From an uncultured Kangiella sp. (GTDB taxonomy: Bacteria > Pseudomonadota > Gammaproteobacteria > Enterobacterales > Kangiellaceae): a stretch of 64,000 bases of DNA. The position numbers were made by a program, and so were the translations under genes. The DNA lies in assembly GCA_947503345.1 (NCBI GenBank), contig CANNCW010000003.1, forward strand, positions 248,001 through 312,000, read 5' to 3'. The notes beneath the pieces are model-generated. The model saw only the letters and a list, made by a program, of their open reading frames with translations. It made no database searches and was not told where the DNA came from. Positions 36,065 to 47,179 of the stretch are shown in pieces (within the stretch, counting starts at the first letter, position 1; the number at the start of each line of letters is the position of its first letter).

Positions 36065-37915
36065 ATGTCAGAAAATTCGACTAGCACGCAACAGTCTCAG
36101 CAATCACAATTAAAATTGTTGATCGCTCGCGGTAAAGAACAAGGTTACTTGACTTATGCTGAAGTAAACGACCACTTACCGCCAGATATTGTTGATCCGG
36201 AGCAGATCGAAGACATCATCCGCATGATTAACGATATGGGCATTCAAGTTTTTGAGTCGACCCCTGACGCTGATGAGCTAGTGTTAAACGATGATTCGGT
36301 AACCGATGAAGACGCAGCAGAAGAAGCCGCAGCGGCTTTAGCTAGCGTTGACAGTGAATTTGGTCGCACCACTGACCCTGTACGCATGTATATGCGTGAA
36401 ATGGGTACGGTAGAACTTCTTACTCGTGAAGGCGAGATTGATATTGCTAAGCGTATTGAAGAAGGCTTAAAGCAAGTTCTTACTGCCATCGGTAAATATC
36501 CAGATACCATTCGTGTTTTATTAGACGAATACCAAGCTTATGTTGATGAAGAGGGTCGTTTAACTGACATTCTGACTGGCTTTAAAGATGGCGAAGAAGA
36601 AGAGTTCGTTCAAGAAGAGTCAGAAGCAGCTAAATTAGCTTCCGCGCAAGAATCTGACGAGGAAGATGACGATGATGAAGAAACAGAAGCTGAAGTAGAT
36701 ACAGGTCCAGATCCTGAAGAAGCGGCCCAGCGCTTCAAAGACTTAAAGAAGCAATACAATAAAACCGTAAAAGCTATCCAAAAGTATGGCCGCACCCATA
36801 AATCTGCTATTAAACAAATTGATGCCATGAATGAACAATTCATGCAGATTAGTCTGTCGCCAAGAATGTTTGATTTCTTAGTGATTAATCTTCGCTTGAA
36901 GATGGAAGGTATTCGTGAACAAGAGCGTGCCATTATGAAAATGGCCGTTAACCGCTCTCGCATGCCAAGAAAAACTTTTATTACAACTTTCGCTGGCGCT
37001 GAAACTAATCCTGAGTGGTTACAAGGTCACCTGAAAAAAGAGTCCAAATACTCAGAAGCATTAGCTGAGTACGCAGAAGATATTGAAAAAGCGCAGCGCA
37101 AACTGCAAATTATTGAAGAAAGCTGTGATTTAAGTGTTGTTGAAATTAAAGAAGCTAATCGTGAAATGTCGATTGGAGAAGCCAAAGCTCGTCGTGCTAA
37201 GAAAGAAATGGTAGAAGCTAACTTACGCTTGGTGATCTCGATTGCGAAGAAATACACTAACCGCGGTTTACAATTCTTAGACTTGATTCAAGAGGGTAAC
37301 ATTGGCTTGATGAAAGCGGTAGATAAATTCGAATATCGCCGTGGTTATAAGTTCTCGACTTATGCAACCTGGTGGATCCGTCAGGCAATTACACGCTCAA
37401 TTGCTGACCAAGCAAGAACCATTCGTATTCCTGTGCATATGATTGAAACTATTAATAAATTAAATCGTATCTCACGCCAAATGCTACAAGAAATGGGCCG
37501 TGAAGCTCAGCCAGAAGAATTAGCAGAACGTATGGAGATGCCCGAAGACAAGATCCGTAAGGTTTTGAAAATTGCTAAAGAGCCAATTTCAATGGAAACA
37601 CCCATTGGTGATGACGAAGATTCACATTTAGGTGACTTTATTGAAGATACCACCATTGACTCTCCAGTAGATTCTGCAACTGGCGAAAGCTTACGTGAGG
37701 TCACTGGTGAAATCCTAGGTGGCTTAACAGCACGCGAAGCGAAAGTATTAAGAATGCGTTTTGGTATCGATATGAATACTGACCACACACTTGAAGAAGT
37801 TGGTAAGCAGTTCGATGTAACTCGTGAGCGTATTCGTCAGATTGAAGCAAAAGCGTTACGTAAACTACGTCATCCAAGTCGTTCCGAAAAGTTACGTACT
37901 TACTTAGATGAGTAA
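36065..37915 (+). CDS. rpoD: RNA polymerase sigma factor RpoD (sigma70)
   Basis: 616 residues. Region 1.1 at the N terminus, region 1.2 with [11 protein letters not shown], a very acidic non-conserved stretch (about 180-220, runs of D and E), then regions 2 ([39 protein letters not shown]), 3 and 4 ([28 protein letters not shown]). All key promoter-recognition helices are intact. It is the housekeeping sigma factor. A strong bidirectional terminator follows. Confidence 0.98.
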   Translation: MSENSTSTQQSQQSQLKLLIARGKEQGYLTYAEVNDHLPPDIVDPEQIEDIIRMINDMGIQVFESTPDADELVLNDDSVTDEDAAEEAAAALASVDSEFGRTTDPVRMYMREMGTVELLTREGEIDIAKRIEEGLKQVLTAIGKYPDTIRVLLDEYQAYVDEEGRLTDILTGFKDGEEEEFVQEESEAAKLASAQESDEEDDDDEETEAEVDTGPDPEEAAQRFKDLKKQYNKTVKAIQKYGRTHKSAIKQIDAMNEQFMQISLSPRMFDFLVINLRLKMEGIREQERAIMKMAVNRSRMPRKTFITTFAGAETNPEWLQGHLKKESKYSEALAEYAEDIEKAQRKLQIIEESCDLSVVEIKEANREMSIGEAKARRAKKEMVEANLRLVISIAKKYTNRGLQFLDLIQEGNIGLMKAVDKFEYRRGYKFSTYATWWIRQAITRSIADQARTIRIPVHMIETINKLNRISRQMLQEMGREAQPEELAERMEMPEDKIRKVLKIAKEPISMETPIGDDEDSHLGDFIEDTTIDSPVDSATGESLREVTGEILGGLTAREAKVLRMRFGIDMNTDHTLEEVGKQFDVTRERIRQIEAKALRKLRHPSRSEKLRTYLDE

Positions 37916-37927
37916 GACTGATATAAC

Positions 37928-37958
37928 AAAAAAAGGCTTCCAGTTGGAAGCCTTTTTT
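37928..37958. terminator. Bidirectional terminator, rpoD and DUF4097 gene
   Basis: AAAAGGCTTCC and GGAAGCCTTTT form an 11-bp stem around AGTT, flanked by A- and T-runs on both sides. It serves the convergent rpoD and the DUF4097 gene. Confidence 0.9.
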
Positions 37959-37973
37959 AATTCTGGAGAAATA

Positions 37974-38747
37974 TTACTTCTTTCTCACATCGATATCACC
38001 GTTCACAGTATCTAATATGATTCTAGCATTGCCATCTTTATAGCGACCATCCATATCAGCACCGACGTACTTACCTTCAACCACTTTAATACCAAAATCG
38101 TTAGATAAATCACCATTAACCGTATCTGTTTCTAATCTGAAACCTTGGTTCTCCGGTAGATAAATTACGATATCGCCATTAACCGTGTCTGACTTAATGC
38201 GTTGACCATCTTTGAAGCTATCCATTGAGATCTTCACATTACCATTGACAGTTTCGGCCGAAATATCTTCACCAGCGTTTTCAATACGAATTTTACCATT
38301 TACCGTATCAGCTTTAATTTCTCCATGTACATCAGAAATATCCACATTGCCGTTAACTGATTCAATCATCTTAAGTAGCGCTTTATGTGGCACTCGCAAC
38401 TGAAATTCAACTTCACCTGAGCCATTGCTATTCCAACCGCCGAACCAGCTTTTGCTTTTCTTCTTCTTGTATTCAACATCTACTGAAAAATTGCTACTGG
38501 AAGCATCAATTTCTACCTCAATTCGCTCTAAATCATCTTTATCATCTGCCGTCACCGTATAATCCAATTGAATTTCATTACGGTCCCAACCTTTGATCTC
38601 GATACTACCGTTAATATTCTCAACCCGAACTACGCCATCTTTATCGAAGTCATAGGTTTTAGTAAAGTCACGCTCTACATCAGCATAAGCACCAACAGAA
38701 AAAGTAGAAGCGGTTAAAGCTAAGGCTAGTACATTTAATTTATTCAT
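37974..38747 (-). CDS. Secreted DUF4097 beta-repeat protein
   Basis: 257 residues. Signal peptide (about 1-22, ending AYA). The mature part is a ladder of short beta repeats centred on [IV]NG: 45-47, 131-133, 149-151, 167-169, 189-191, 210-212 and 248-250, five of them reading [DE]TVNG. Spacing of about 18-21 residues in the last part suggests a beta-solenoid. A lysine-rich loop (KKKKSK, 94-99) precedes a WFGGW stretch. Likely periplasmic adhesin-like or structural; function unknown. It lies 57 bp downstream of asmA. Confidence 0.85.
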   Translation of the reverse strand: MNKLNVLALALTASTFSVGAYADVERDFTKTYDFDKDGVVRVENINGSIEIKGWDRNEIQLDYTVTADDKDDLERIEVEIDASSSNFSVDVEYKKKKSKSWFGGWNSNGSGEVEFQLRVPHKALLKMIESVNGNVDISDVHGEIKADTVNGKIRIENAGEDISAETVNGNVKISMDSFKDGQRIKSDTVNGDIVIYLPENQGFRLETDTVNGDLSNDFGIKVVEGKYVGADMDGRYKDGNARIILDTVNGDIDVRKK

Positions 38748-38804
38748 CTCAATTACTCACTATTTGTTTCATTTCTTATTAGATGGCACTAATCACAAAA
38801 GGGT

Positions 38805-40643
38805 TTAGTCTAATTTTATTTTATCGAAAAGTTTCTTTTTCAACTTATCTTTGAGCTCTTCTTTCTTATCCTCTACTTTAGTATCCAGTTGCGATTTATA
38901 CTTCGCTTTTAAAAGTGCTTCAAAATCAATATTAGGTCTTGGCTCATTCCAAGTACCCTTTAACTCAAAGGGTAGATCCATACCTGCTAGTTGAAGATAC
39001 TTCTTTTCTAACTGCTCTTTTAGCAGCCCTTTTAGGGTTAATTGGAAGTTACCTGATAGCGATTCTTTATTAGCATCTGTGGTAGCTTTACCAACCAAAT
39101 CAAACAAAGGAGTTACCAGTGCGACATTGTTTAACTGAATCAATCCACTATCGGCATTCAAATTTCCAGTTAATCCTGCAAAAGTAGTTTTTCCTTTGTA
39201 AACATCTTTACCATCCAGCATTTGTAAGCTAATGCCCGATTCAATCAGTTTGTTTAAATCTAATCCATTTAAGGCACCATCCGAAAGGCTCACCGACCCA
39301 GTACCCGAAAGGTTTCGCAATAACTGCTTAACTTCAGTGCCTTTAGTCTTCAAGTTTAAGCTTAAATCACCCAAACCTGACAACCTATTCGTATCGAAGA
39401 CCTGCCCGATCAAATCTCCCACTTCAATTTTTTGCAAGCTGGGCGCGATACTTAATGCCAATGGTTTTGAAGCAAAGTTTATACTGGCATTGGTAGATAG
39501 GTCTCCCTTAAAGGCATTAGCCTTAAAAGGTTTCAACCACAAGGTTGCACCCTTGTTAGAAAGATTCGCACTAACATTTTGTAAGTCCATCTTGCCCGCA
39601 GCCACTGAATTGGCACTAAAAGTACCTTTTAAACGAGCACTCTTTAAAAAGTCTGCAATGGGCTTGGTATCTAACTCTGACTTTGAACCTGAACTTGTCC
39701 CTTCATCACCCACAAACCATGGGCTTAAATCTAAGTTCTCAGTTTTGAGATCCAACTTGATGTCTTTGAAACTAGAAAAAGTGCCTTGCATATCCATCTC
39801 AAACTTCTGTTTATCTAAAACTAGGTTGCCTTGATGGTTTACTTGAGTATTTTTATTGTTAAGCTCTAATCGCGTAACTCCAGTAAGCTCTAAGTGCTTT
39901 AACTTATTACTGATCTGGCTCATCACCGCATCGATAGAACGCAGTTCAATCAACTTTCCTTGATTACTAACTTTAATTTCACTGTTCAAATTCCATTGGG
40001 CATCGGTTTTACCGGAACCGCTGGCAAAAGCACCTGAAGCTTTTAGCGGTGTCCATTGCTCGAAAGCAAACTGATTTATCTCAAATGCATCCAAGCTAAA
40101 ACTTTGAGTTAGCTTTTCTCTAGGTGCATATTGATTTAATACAAAGTTATTAAGCGCTATTCGATTAACGCTTAAAGCACCAGCTTGTTCAGAAGCTGAT
40201 GCATTATCTGAAGCAGTTTCCTTTTGCTTGTCCGCATGAGTAATGAGTACATCAATGTTAGAGCGTCCTTTGCGATCTCGCATCAGATTTAGCTCGGAAC
40301 CTGATAGTTCCACCGCACCAATTTCAATATCACCTTTCAATAAAGGCATTAATTTAATACTCGCGTTTAATTGCTCAACGGACAATAAGTTCTTTTTACT
40401 GTTAAAACCTTCAGGGTTGGATAAGGTCACCTTACCAGTTTCAACCGCTAACCAAGGAAAGAAAGTTAAGGATAGTTCGTCTTCAATGCTTAGATCCGCT
40501 GAAGTTTGCTCTTTAACCGTAGTAATAGCTTGCGCCTTAATGGTATCGCTATCAAAAACAAAGAAGGCGATCCCCACTAACAAGGCAACTAATAACAATA
40601 AGCCACCGATTAACCAAACGATCCCTTTCAGAAGCGATTTCAT
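38805..40643 (-). CDS. AsmA family protein
   Basis: 612 residues. A single N-terminal membrane helix (about 7-30) precedes a long periplasmic region with AsmA features: DLSIEDELSLTFFPWLAVETGKVTL near 50-75 and the C-terminal GLDLNKLIESG and LSGTGSVSLSDGALNG elements. Such proteins bridge the envelope and are implicated in phospholipid transport to the outer membrane. The C terminus is highly charged (K/E/D repeats, about 580-605). Transcribed toward the DUF4097 gene. Confidence 0.9.
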   Translation of the reverse strand: MKSLLKGIVWLIGGLLLLVALLVGIAFFVFDSDTIKAQAITTVKEQTSADLSIEDELSLTFFPWLAVETGKVTLSNPEGFNSKKNLLSVEQLNASIKLMPLLKGDIEIGAVELSGSELNLMRDRKGRSNIDVLITHADKQKETASDNASASEQAGALSVNRIALNNFVLNQYAPREKLTQSFSLDAFEINQFAFEQWTPLKASGAFASGSGKTDAQWNLNSEIKVSNQGKLIELRSIDAVMSQISNKLKHLELTGVTRLELNNKNTQVNHQGNLVLDKQKFEMDMQGTFSSFKDIKLDLKTENLDLSPWFVGDEGTSSGSKSELDTKPIADFLKSARLKGTFSANSVAAGKMDLQNVSANLSNKGATLWLKPFKANAFKGDLSTNASINFASKPLALSIAPSLQKIEVGDLIGQVFDTNRLSGLGDLSLNLKTKGTEVKQLLRNLSGTGSVSLSDGALNGLDLNKLIESGISLQMLDGKDVYKGKTTFAGLTGNLNADSGLIQLNNVALVTPLFDLVGKATTDANKESLSGNFQLTLKGLLKEQLEKKYLQLAGMDLPFELKGTWNEPRPNIDFEALLKAKYKSQLDTKVEDKKEELKDKLKKKLFDKIKLD

Positions 40644-40814
40644 AGAAATTCCAATAATATTTAATATATAGAGTTTAGATTAACCAACCTAGACGAAGTT
40701 TCAAACTAATCTCAACAAATTTTAATATTTTTTATAAATTTATGAACTTTTTCGAACTTAGTCGTACTAACCTAATAGTTACATTGTCATAAACTCTTAT
40801 TTAGTATACTTATT

Positions 40815-40846
40815 AAAAAAGCCAATCATTTGATTGGCTTCTTTTT
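40815..40846 (-). terminator. Intrinsic terminator after glnS
   Basis: AAGCCAATCA and TGATTGGCTT form a 10-bp stem with a short AA/TT loop; on the minus strand it is followed by six Ts. T-rich sequence on the plus side also exists, but no gene points that way. Confidence 0.85.
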
Positions 40847-40870
40847 TGTCTGAATGAAATAGCTAATGAT

Positions 40871-42535
40871 TTAGCCAGTCCAAGCATTTCGCAAAGTCAC
40901 TGTACGATTAAATACCAACTTGTCAGCCGAATGATCGTAACGATCTGCAGTGAAGTAACCCTCACGTTCAAACTGGAACCGATCCTCTGGCTTAGAATCA
41001 GCAAGGCTTGCTTCCACCATCGCCGTTTGCTCACTGTAAGAACTTTCGTTTAACGCTTCTAAGAAGTTATCCATTGCTCCTGGATTTTCCACTTTAAATA
41101 AACGGTCATACAAACGGATCAAAGCTGGCTTGGCGTGTTTTGCAGAAACCCAATGGATCACACCGCGGACTTTTCGTCCTTCAGGGTTTTTACCCAAAGT
41201 CTCAGGGTCATAAGTACAGTGCAATTCAGTAATTTCACCATTTTCATCATAAACCGCTTCATCAGCACGGATCACATAAGCATTACGTAAACGCACTTCA
41301 CCACCTTTAACCATGCGTTTATATTTCTTATTAGCTTCTTCACGATAATCGGCACGGTCAATATACAACTCACGACTAAAAGGTAAAGTACGAGTGCCCA
41401 TATCATCATCTTTCGGGTGATTCTTACCCGTTAGCATTTCTTCTTTGTCTTTTGGGTAATTGGTAATTATCACCTTAATGGGATCCATTACTGCCATACG
41501 GCGCTCAACGCTAGTGTCCAAATCTTGACGAACATTATCTTCCAACAAAGTCATATCGGTAACGCTATTAACCTTGGAAACACCAATCGCTTTACAAAAA
41601 TTACGAATAGAGTTTGGGGTATAGCCACGACGACGCATACCTGAAATGGTTGGCATACGAGGATCGTCCCAGCCATCAACCACCTTTTCATCCACTAACT
41701 GAGTCAGCTTACGCTTAGAAGTAATAGTATAGGCTAGGTTCAAGCGTGAAAATTCATACTGATAAGGACGTGCAGGAATATCTAAATTATCCAACACCCA
41801 GTCGTATAAAGGACGATTCACTTCAAACTCTAAAGTACACAATGAATGGGTAATTGATTCCAACGCATCCGAAATACAGTGAGTAAAGTCGTACATTGGG
41901 TAGATACACCACTTATCGCCTGTTTTGATGTGATGCATTCGCTTAATACGATACAAAACCGGATCGCGCATCAACATATTAGGATGATTCATGTCGATTT
42001 TACCACGCAACACCATTTTACCATCTTCAAACTCACCTGCTCGCATCCGTTCAAACAAGTCTAAGCTTTCCTCAATCGGGCGATTACGATACGGACTTTC
42101 AGTGCCAGGAGTTTGGAAATTACCGCGCGCTTTTGCCATCTCTTCGGCGCTAGATTCATCAATATAGGCCAAGCCTTTATTAATCAGTTGTTTCGCAAAA
42201 CCAAATAAATCTTCAAAGTAATCGGAAGCATTACGCACTTCACCATGCCATTCAAAACCTAACCAAGTCACATCTTCTTGGATCGCTTTAGCAAACTCTT
42301 CTGACTCTTTTTCAGGATTAGTATCATCGAAACGTAAATTACAAACCGCATTTTGTTGCTGATAAGCTTCTGCAATACCAAAATTTAAGCAAATCGATTT
42401 CGCATGACCCACATGCAAATAGCCATTTGGCTCAGGCGGAAAACGGGTATGAACACGCCCATCGTTTTTGCCTTCAGCTAAATCCTTATCAATAATATTT
42501 CGGATAAAATCAGTATATTTAACAGTTTCGCTCAT
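40871..42535 (-). CDS. glnS: Glutaminyl-tRNA synthetase
   Basis: 554 residues (E. coli 554). Class I signatures: [15 protein letters not shown] (HIGH) and ITSKRKL (KMSKS-like). GlnRS anticodon-binding beta-barrels follow ([26 protein letters not shown]). Charges tRNA-Gln directly, so no Gat transamidation route is needed for Gln. Single-gene unit with its own terminator, divergent from xseB. Confidence 0.97.
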   Translation of the reverse strand: MSETVKYTDFIRNIIDKDLAEGKNDGRVHTRFPPEPNGYLHVGHAKSICLNFGIAEAYQQQNAVCNLRFDDTNPEKESEEFAKAIQEDVTWLGFEWHGEVRNASDYFEDLFGFAKQLINKGLAYIDESSAEEMAKARGNFQTPGTESPYRNRPIEESLDLFERMRAGEFEDGKMVLRGKIDMNHPNMLMRDPVLYRIKRMHHIKTGDKWCIYPMYDFTHCISDALESITHSLCTLEFEVNRPLYDWVLDNLDIPARPYQYEFSRLNLAYTITSKRKLTQLVDEKVVDGWDDPRMPTISGMRRRGYTPNSIRNFCKAIGVSKVNSVTDMTLLEDNVRQDLDTSVERRMAVMDPIKVIITNYPKDKEEMLTGKNHPKDDDMGTRTLPFSRELYIDRADYREEANKKYKRMVKGGEVRLRNAYVIRADEAVYDENGEITELHCTYDPETLGKNPEGRKVRGVIHWVSAKHAKPALIRLYDRLFKVENPGAMDNFLEALNESSYSEQTAMVEASLADSKPEDRFQFEREGYFTADRYDHSADKLVFNRTVTLRNAWTG

Positions 42536-42711
42536 GAGCAGCCTTAACTTTTAAAGATTAATTTAATAATACGGAATGTATTTATTTATGGGGATTTTAG
42601 CGGTATTTACAAGCCAAGGCGATAGCTTTCCGCTTGGATGCGCAAATTCTTCCTTTTTTACGACGAATAAGCGACAATATAGCTATAAATACCTATTAAA
42701 GAGGCCATGTT

Positions 42712-42933
42712 TTGGCTAGCAGTAAGAAAAACAATTTCGAAAGTCAGTTAGAAGAGTTGGAGTCGATTGTGGATCAACTCGAAGATGGCGACTTACCTTT
42801 AGACGAAGCGCTTAAAGTTTTCGAAAAAGGTGTTAAGCTTTCTCGCCAATGCCAAAAACACTTAGCGGATGCTGAGCAAAAAGTTACTATCCTAATGAAT
42901 GGCAAAGAAGAGCTATTCGATAACGAAGATTAA
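42712..42933 (+). CDS. xseB: Exodeoxyribonuclease VII small subunit
   Basis: 73 residues. [39 protein letters not shown] is the standard XseB helical sequence. The start is a TTG at 42712 behind AAAGAGG; the ATG at 42707 is out of frame and opens only a short frame. With XseA (not in the window) it forms ExoVII. The stop overlaps the ispA start (TAATG). Confidence 0.92.
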   Translation: MASSKKNNFESQLEELESIVDQLEDGDLPLDEALKVFEKGVKLSRQCQKHLADAEQKVTILMNGKEELFDNED

Positions 42934-43850
42934 TGCCTGCAGTCGCTTTTAACAATATGCCTGATTTCAACCAAATCATCGAGCAGTGGCAACAGCGAAT
43001 TCATCAGTTAATTGCTGAAACTTTGCCAAGCGCCGAGCAAGAACCCAAAGAATTACACCAAGCCATGCGCTACGCGGCTTTAAATGGTGGCAAAAGAGTA
43101 CGTCCCATATTGGTTTATCTAACGGGTTTAGCATTTGGTGCAAAACAATCAGACTTAGACACAGCCGCTTTGGCGGTTGAGCTTATTCATTGCTACTCGC
43201 TAGTGCATGATGACCTGCCTGCCATGGATGACGACGATCTGCGTCGCGGAAAACCCACCTGCCATATTGAATTTGGTGAAGCGACAGCAATATTAGCAGG
43301 CGATGCTCTACATACTCAAGCTTTTGAGGTTTTAGCCGATGCCAAGCTTACTGAAAAAGCCCAACCACAACAAATGACCATGCTTGCATTATTAGCCAAA
43401 GCCAGTGGTTCGTTAGGTATGGGGGGCGGTCAAGCGATCGACTTAGCATCTACCAATAAAGCCATCGATCTGGCAACTTTAGAGAATATGCACCGCATGA
43501 AAACCGGCGCCTTAATCAAGGCCAGTGTCATGCTCGGCGCTTTATGTGCAGGCTCAATTAAGCCTGAAGAAATAGTTCTATTAGAAGAATATGCCGACTC
43601 CATTGGTTTGGCATTTCAAGTTCAAGACGATATTCTCGATATTGAGTCGGATACTGAAACCTTGGGAAAACCACAAGGTTCAGATATTGAAAATGATAAA
43701 AATACCTATCCAGCGTTACTTGGACTCGAAGGCTCTAAGCAAAAACTGCAAGATTTATTAGCTTTGGCGCTACAAGCCTTGGACAAGTTGCCGTACAATA
43801 CCGCAACCTTGGCGCAATTAGCGCAATACATAACTCAACGTCGTCATTAA
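42933..43850 (+). CDS. ispA: Farnesyl diphosphate synthase (polyprenyl synthetase)
   Basis: 305 residues. First Asp-rich motif in VHDDLPAMDDDDLRRGKPTCH, second in FQVQDDILDIESDTE. Two bulky-free residues before the first motif fit a short-chain (C15) product. It condenses IPP with DMAPP and GPP. Middle gene of xseB-ispA-dxs, the usual gammaproteobacterial order. Confidence 0.95.
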   Translation: MPAVAFNNMPDFNQIIEQWQQRIHQLIAETLPSAEQEPKELHQAMRYAALNGGKRVRPILVYLTGLAFGAKQSDLDTAALAVELIHCYSLVHDDLPAMDDDDLRRGKPTCHIEFGEATAILAGDALHTQAFEVLADAKLTEKAQPQQMTMLALLAKASGSLGMGGGQAIDLASTNKAIDLATLENMHRMKTGALIKASVMLGALCAGSIKPEEIVLLEEYADSIGLAFQVQDDILDIESDTETLGKPQGSDIENDKNTYPALLGLEGSKQKLQDLLALALQALDKLPYNTATLAQLAQYITQRRH

Positions 43851-43874
43851 CCGCGTTTTAAAGAAAGTCACAGT

Positions 43875-45719
43875 ATGAGCACAAGTTCCTATCCAATATT
43901 AGAAACCATTGATTCACCGATTCAATTGCGTGAGTTGGATAAAGATCAGTTGTTGCCTTTAGCTGATGAATTACGCGGTTACTTAATTGATACCATCAGT
44001 AGTTGTGGTGGCCATTTCGCAGCCGGTTTGGGAACCGTTGAGCTAACCTTGGCTTTGCATTACGTATTTAATACCCCCGACGATCGTTTAGTTTGGGATG
44101 TTGGACACCAAGCCTATCCGCATAAAGTGTTAACAGGGCGTCGTGATCAGCTAGCGACTATTCGTCAGACTGACGGCTTGCACCCTTTTCCAGTTAGAAC
44201 AGAATCCGAATACGATACATTTGCTGTTGGCCACTCGAGCACTTCAATCAGTGCAGCATTGGGTATGGCGTTAGCTTCAAAACAAAAAGGCGAAGATCGC
44301 CATTGCGTTGCCATTATAGGTGATGGTGCTTTAACCGGCGGAATGGCTTTTGAAGCCATGAACCATGCAGCCGATACTGACGCCAATATGCTGGTTGTTC
44401 TAAACGACAATGAAATGTCGATTTCAGAAAATGTTGGTGGCTTAAATAAATATTTAGCCAAACTATTAGCAGGTCGTTTTTATCAGCGTGTTCGTGAAAC
44501 AGGTAAGAAAGCCTTACATGGTATAAAACCGCTATCTGATTTCGTTGGTCGTGCCGAAGAACATATGCGCGGTATGTTATTGCCAGGTACTTTATTTGAA
44601 GAGTTGGGTTTCCATTATATTGGACCAATCGACGGCCATGATTTGCCTACACTACTAAGCACTTTAGAGACCATTAAAACTTTAGACGGCCCACAGTTTT
44701 TGCACGTAGTAACGCGCAAAGGTAAAGGCTATGAGCCAGCGGAAAATGATCCCATCGCTTATCATGGCGTACCCATATTCGATCCTAAAGATACTAACTT
44801 ACCCAAAGGTAAAAAACCAAAAACTTATTCCAATATTTTTGGTGACTTTATTTGTGACATGGCGACGCAAGACGAACAATTAGTAGCTATCACGCCAGCA
44901 ATGCGCGAAGGCTCAGACTTAATTCGTTTTTCAAAAGAGTTTCCTGAGCGTTATTACGATGTGGGCATTGCAGAGCAGCACGCGGTAACGGTTGCCGCAG
45001 GCCTAGCGTGCGAAGGTTTAAAGCCTGTTTGTGCCATTTACTCGACTTTCTTACAACGCGGTTATGATCAATTAATCCACGACGTTGCCTTACAAGACCT
45101 AGATGTTTTATTTGCCATTGATCGCGCAGGCTTAGTAGGTGGCGATGGCGCAACTCACCATGGAGCTTTTGATATCAGCTTCCTTCGTTGTATTCCAAAC
45201 ATGGTGATAATGGCGCCAAGTGATGAAAATGAATGCCGCCAATGTTTATACACCGGTTATCAATACGATGGACCTGCCGCAGTACGCTATCCACGCGGTA
45301 TGGGCTCTGGAATTGAAGCGACTAAAGAATTTACCGCATTCGAACTAGGAAAAGGCGAAACTAAGCGCCAGGGCGAAAAAGTTGCCATTCTAGCCTTCGG
45401 TTCAATGGTTAAATTGGCCTTAGAAGTTGCCGAAGAAACTAACGCGACAGTAGCTGATATGCGCTTTGTAAAGCCACTAGATGAAGCACTGATTCAAGAG
45501 TTAGCCGCAAGCCACGATATGCTTATCACCTTAGAAGAAAATGCCGTGATGGGTGGCGCAGGTAGTTCCATTAATGAATATCTTTTAGAAAATGGCGTAC
45601 AGATTCGAGTAAAGAATTTAGGTTTACCTGATCGATTTATTGAGCATGGTGATACTAAAGATTTATTTGAACGAATTAATTTAACCAAACAAAAAATTGT
45701 TCAGTTAATTAATCAGTAA
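43875..45719 (+). CDS. dxs: 1-deoxy-D-xylulose-5-phosphate synthase
   Basis: 614 residues. Thiamine-diphosphate motif [23 protein letters not shown], the transketolase-like [15 protein letters not shown], and a C-terminal domain. It makes DXP from pyruvate and glyceraldehyde 3-phosphate for the MEP isoprenoid route and for thiamine and pyridoxal. It feeds IspA in the same operon. The 3' end overlaps the convergent pgpA by 15 bp. Confidence 0.97.
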   Translation: MSTSSYPILETIDSPIQLRELDKDQLLPLADELRGYLIDTISSCGGHFAAGLGTVELTLALHYVFNTPDDRLVWDVGHQAYPHKVLTGRRDQLATIRQTDGLHPFPVRTESEYDTFAVGHSSTSISAALGMALASKQKGEDRHCVAIIGDGALTGGMAFEAMNHAADTDANMLVVLNDNEMSISENVGGLNKYLAKLLAGRFYQRVRETGKKALHGIKPLSDFVGRAEEHMRGMLLPGTLFEELGFHYIGPIDGHDLPTLLSTLETIKTLDGPQFLHVVTRKGKGYEPAENDPIAYHGVPIFDPKDTNLPKGKKPKTYSNIFGDFICDMATQDEQLVAITPAMREGSDLIRFSKEFPERYYDVGIAEQHAVTVAAGLACEGLKPVCAIYSTFLQRGYDQLIHDVALQDLDVLFAIDRAGLVGGDGATHHGAFDISFLRCIPNMVIMAPSDENECRQCLYTGYQYDGPAAVRYPRGMGSGIEATKEFTAFELGKGETKRQGEKVAILAFGSMVKLALEVAEETNATVADMRFVKPLDEALIQELAASHDMLITLEENAVMGGAGSSINEYLLENGVQIRVKNLGLPDRFIEHGDTKDLFERINLTKQKIVQLINQ

Positions 45720-46178
45720 ATTTGCAAACTGTAAAATAATCGCGGCAAAAACTCCTGCAATAATATCGTCAATCATAATCCCAAAGCCACCTTTGACTTT
45801 GCTATCTAGCCATTTAATTGGCCAAGGTTTTATGATGTCGAAAAAACGAAATAACAGAAAGCCCGCGAGCGCCCAATACCAAGTAGCAGGTAAAGCAATC
45901 ATGGTCACTAGGTAACCGCAAATCTCGTCCCAAACGATGCCACCATGATCGTGAACCCCTAGCTTTTTTGAGCTCGCCCCACAAAGCCAGAACCCGAAAA
46001 TGGTTAGCACCATTGTTACCAACACATAATAGGGTACGCTTAAAGGAGCCATAAAAAACCAAACAGGGATAGCTATTAATGTCCCCCAGGTACCTGGTGC
46101 TTTTGGCAACAGTCCAGAACCAAAACCAAAGGCTAGAAAATGTATCGGATCAGTTAAAATGGTTTTATTAAAAGACAT
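45705..46178 (-). CDS. pgpA: Phosphatidylglycerophosphatase A
   Basis: 157 residues. Signature [16 protein letters not shown] near the N terminus and [12 protein letters not shown] plus [11 protein letters not shown] with the metal-binding acids. Three or four membrane helices. It dephosphorylates phosphatidylglycerol phosphate. Last gene of the rib-nusB-thiL-pgpA run and convergent with dxs, sharing 15 bp. Confidence 0.94.
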   Translation of the reverse strand: MSFNKTILTDPIHFLAFGFGSGLLPKAPGTWGTLIAIPVWFFMAPLSVPYYVLVTMVLTIFGFWLCGASSKKLGVHDHGGIVWDEICGYLVTMIALPATWYWALAGFLLFRFFDIIKPWPIKWLDSKVKGGFGIMIDDIIAGVFAAIILQFANLLIN

Positions 46179-46209
46179 AATTTTCTGCTGTTCATTTGCA
46201 AGTTAATTG

Positions 46210-47166
46210 CTATTGAGATTTAAAATGTTGCCAACTATTTTCTGTGATTGGATAGGCTTCACCATTTAGCAAAACCTCATATCCCTGCTCAATAATTTCG
46301 CCGACTCTTGTTACTTGAGTATCCGTTTTATTAGCTCGTTTTTCAATGAGCTTTCGATACTTTTTGTTCGCAGTGAAACATAATTGATAATCATCACCAC
46401 CAGCTAGTGCAAACTGCCGCGCTTGCTCCAGCCCTTCCACTTCAATTAAAGCCTCAGCAATGGGCAATGTTTCAACCACAAGCTTTGCGCCTAACCGACT
46501 CTGGACCATTATATGTCCCAAATCAGCTAACAAGCCATCAGATAGATCGATAGCAGAGTTTGCAAACTTAGGCAATTTCTTTGCGAATTTGAAGGGTAAG
46601 TTGGGACGAATTAAAGATTGCCATAAAAACTGCTCATCGTCGGATAGTAATTTTTTTCCATGTAGCTTTAGTGCACTTCGGGCAGAACCTAGTGCGCCGG
46701 TCAGCCAAATATCATCACCTAACTCTGATGCATCGCGACAAAGAGCTTTACCCTTTTTTACTAGCCCCATAACGTTAAGAGTAATACTGAGCGGCCCTTG
46801 GGTAGTGTCGCCACCAATTAAATTAATTGCAAAGTGCTGAGACGCTTTTTGCAGTGATTGAGAAAATGCCTTTAGCCATTGTTTATCTGTTTCAGGCAGG
46901 CTAATAGCCAAAGTATAAGCCAGCGGTTTTGCACCCATAGCTAGCAAATCGCTAACATTCACTGCCAATGCTTTATAAGCCAAATCTGCAGGTGAAACAT
47001 CGTAAAAGAAATGTACACCAGCAACCAAAGTATCGGTACTGGTGACTAATTGTTTGTTTTTGGGGATATCTAAAATAGCACAATCATCACCAATGGATTT
47101 AACCACCGACTGTGAATATTCCTGCTCAAAGTCGAAGTGTTTTTTGATGATGTCGAATTCAGCCAT
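46210..47166 (-). CDS. thiL: Thiamine-monophosphate kinase
   Basis: 318 residues. The purM-like fold has the N-terminal IGDDCAILD and STDTLVAGVHF, the central LIGGDTTQGP, and AIDLSDGLLADLGHI. It makes thiamine diphosphate from thiamine phosphate, the cofactor for Dxs encoded nearby. 13 nt after nusB. Confidence 0.95.
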   Translation of the reverse strand: MAEFDIIKKHFDFEQEYSQSVVKSIGDDCAILDIPKNKQLVTSTDTLVAGVHFFYDVSPADLAYKALAVNVSDLLAMGAKPLAYTLAISLPETDKQWLKAFSQSLQKASQHFAINLIGGDTTQGPLSITLNVMGLVKKGKALCRDASELGDDIWLTGALGSARSALKLHGKKLLSDDEQFLWQSLIRPNLPFKFAKKLPKFANSAIDLSDGLLADLGHIMVQSRLGAKLVVETLPIAEALIEVEGLEQARQFALAGGDDYQLCFTANKKYRKLIEKRANKTDTQVTRVGEIIEQGYEVLLNGEAYPITENSWQHFKSQ

Positions 47167-47179
47167 CGAAAAATTTCGA

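Noticed and set aside
39232-39834. Open reading frame of 200 codons on the plus strand
   Set aside because: It lies antisense within the asmA gene, has no ribosome site and no family-like sequence; the asmA frame is complete.
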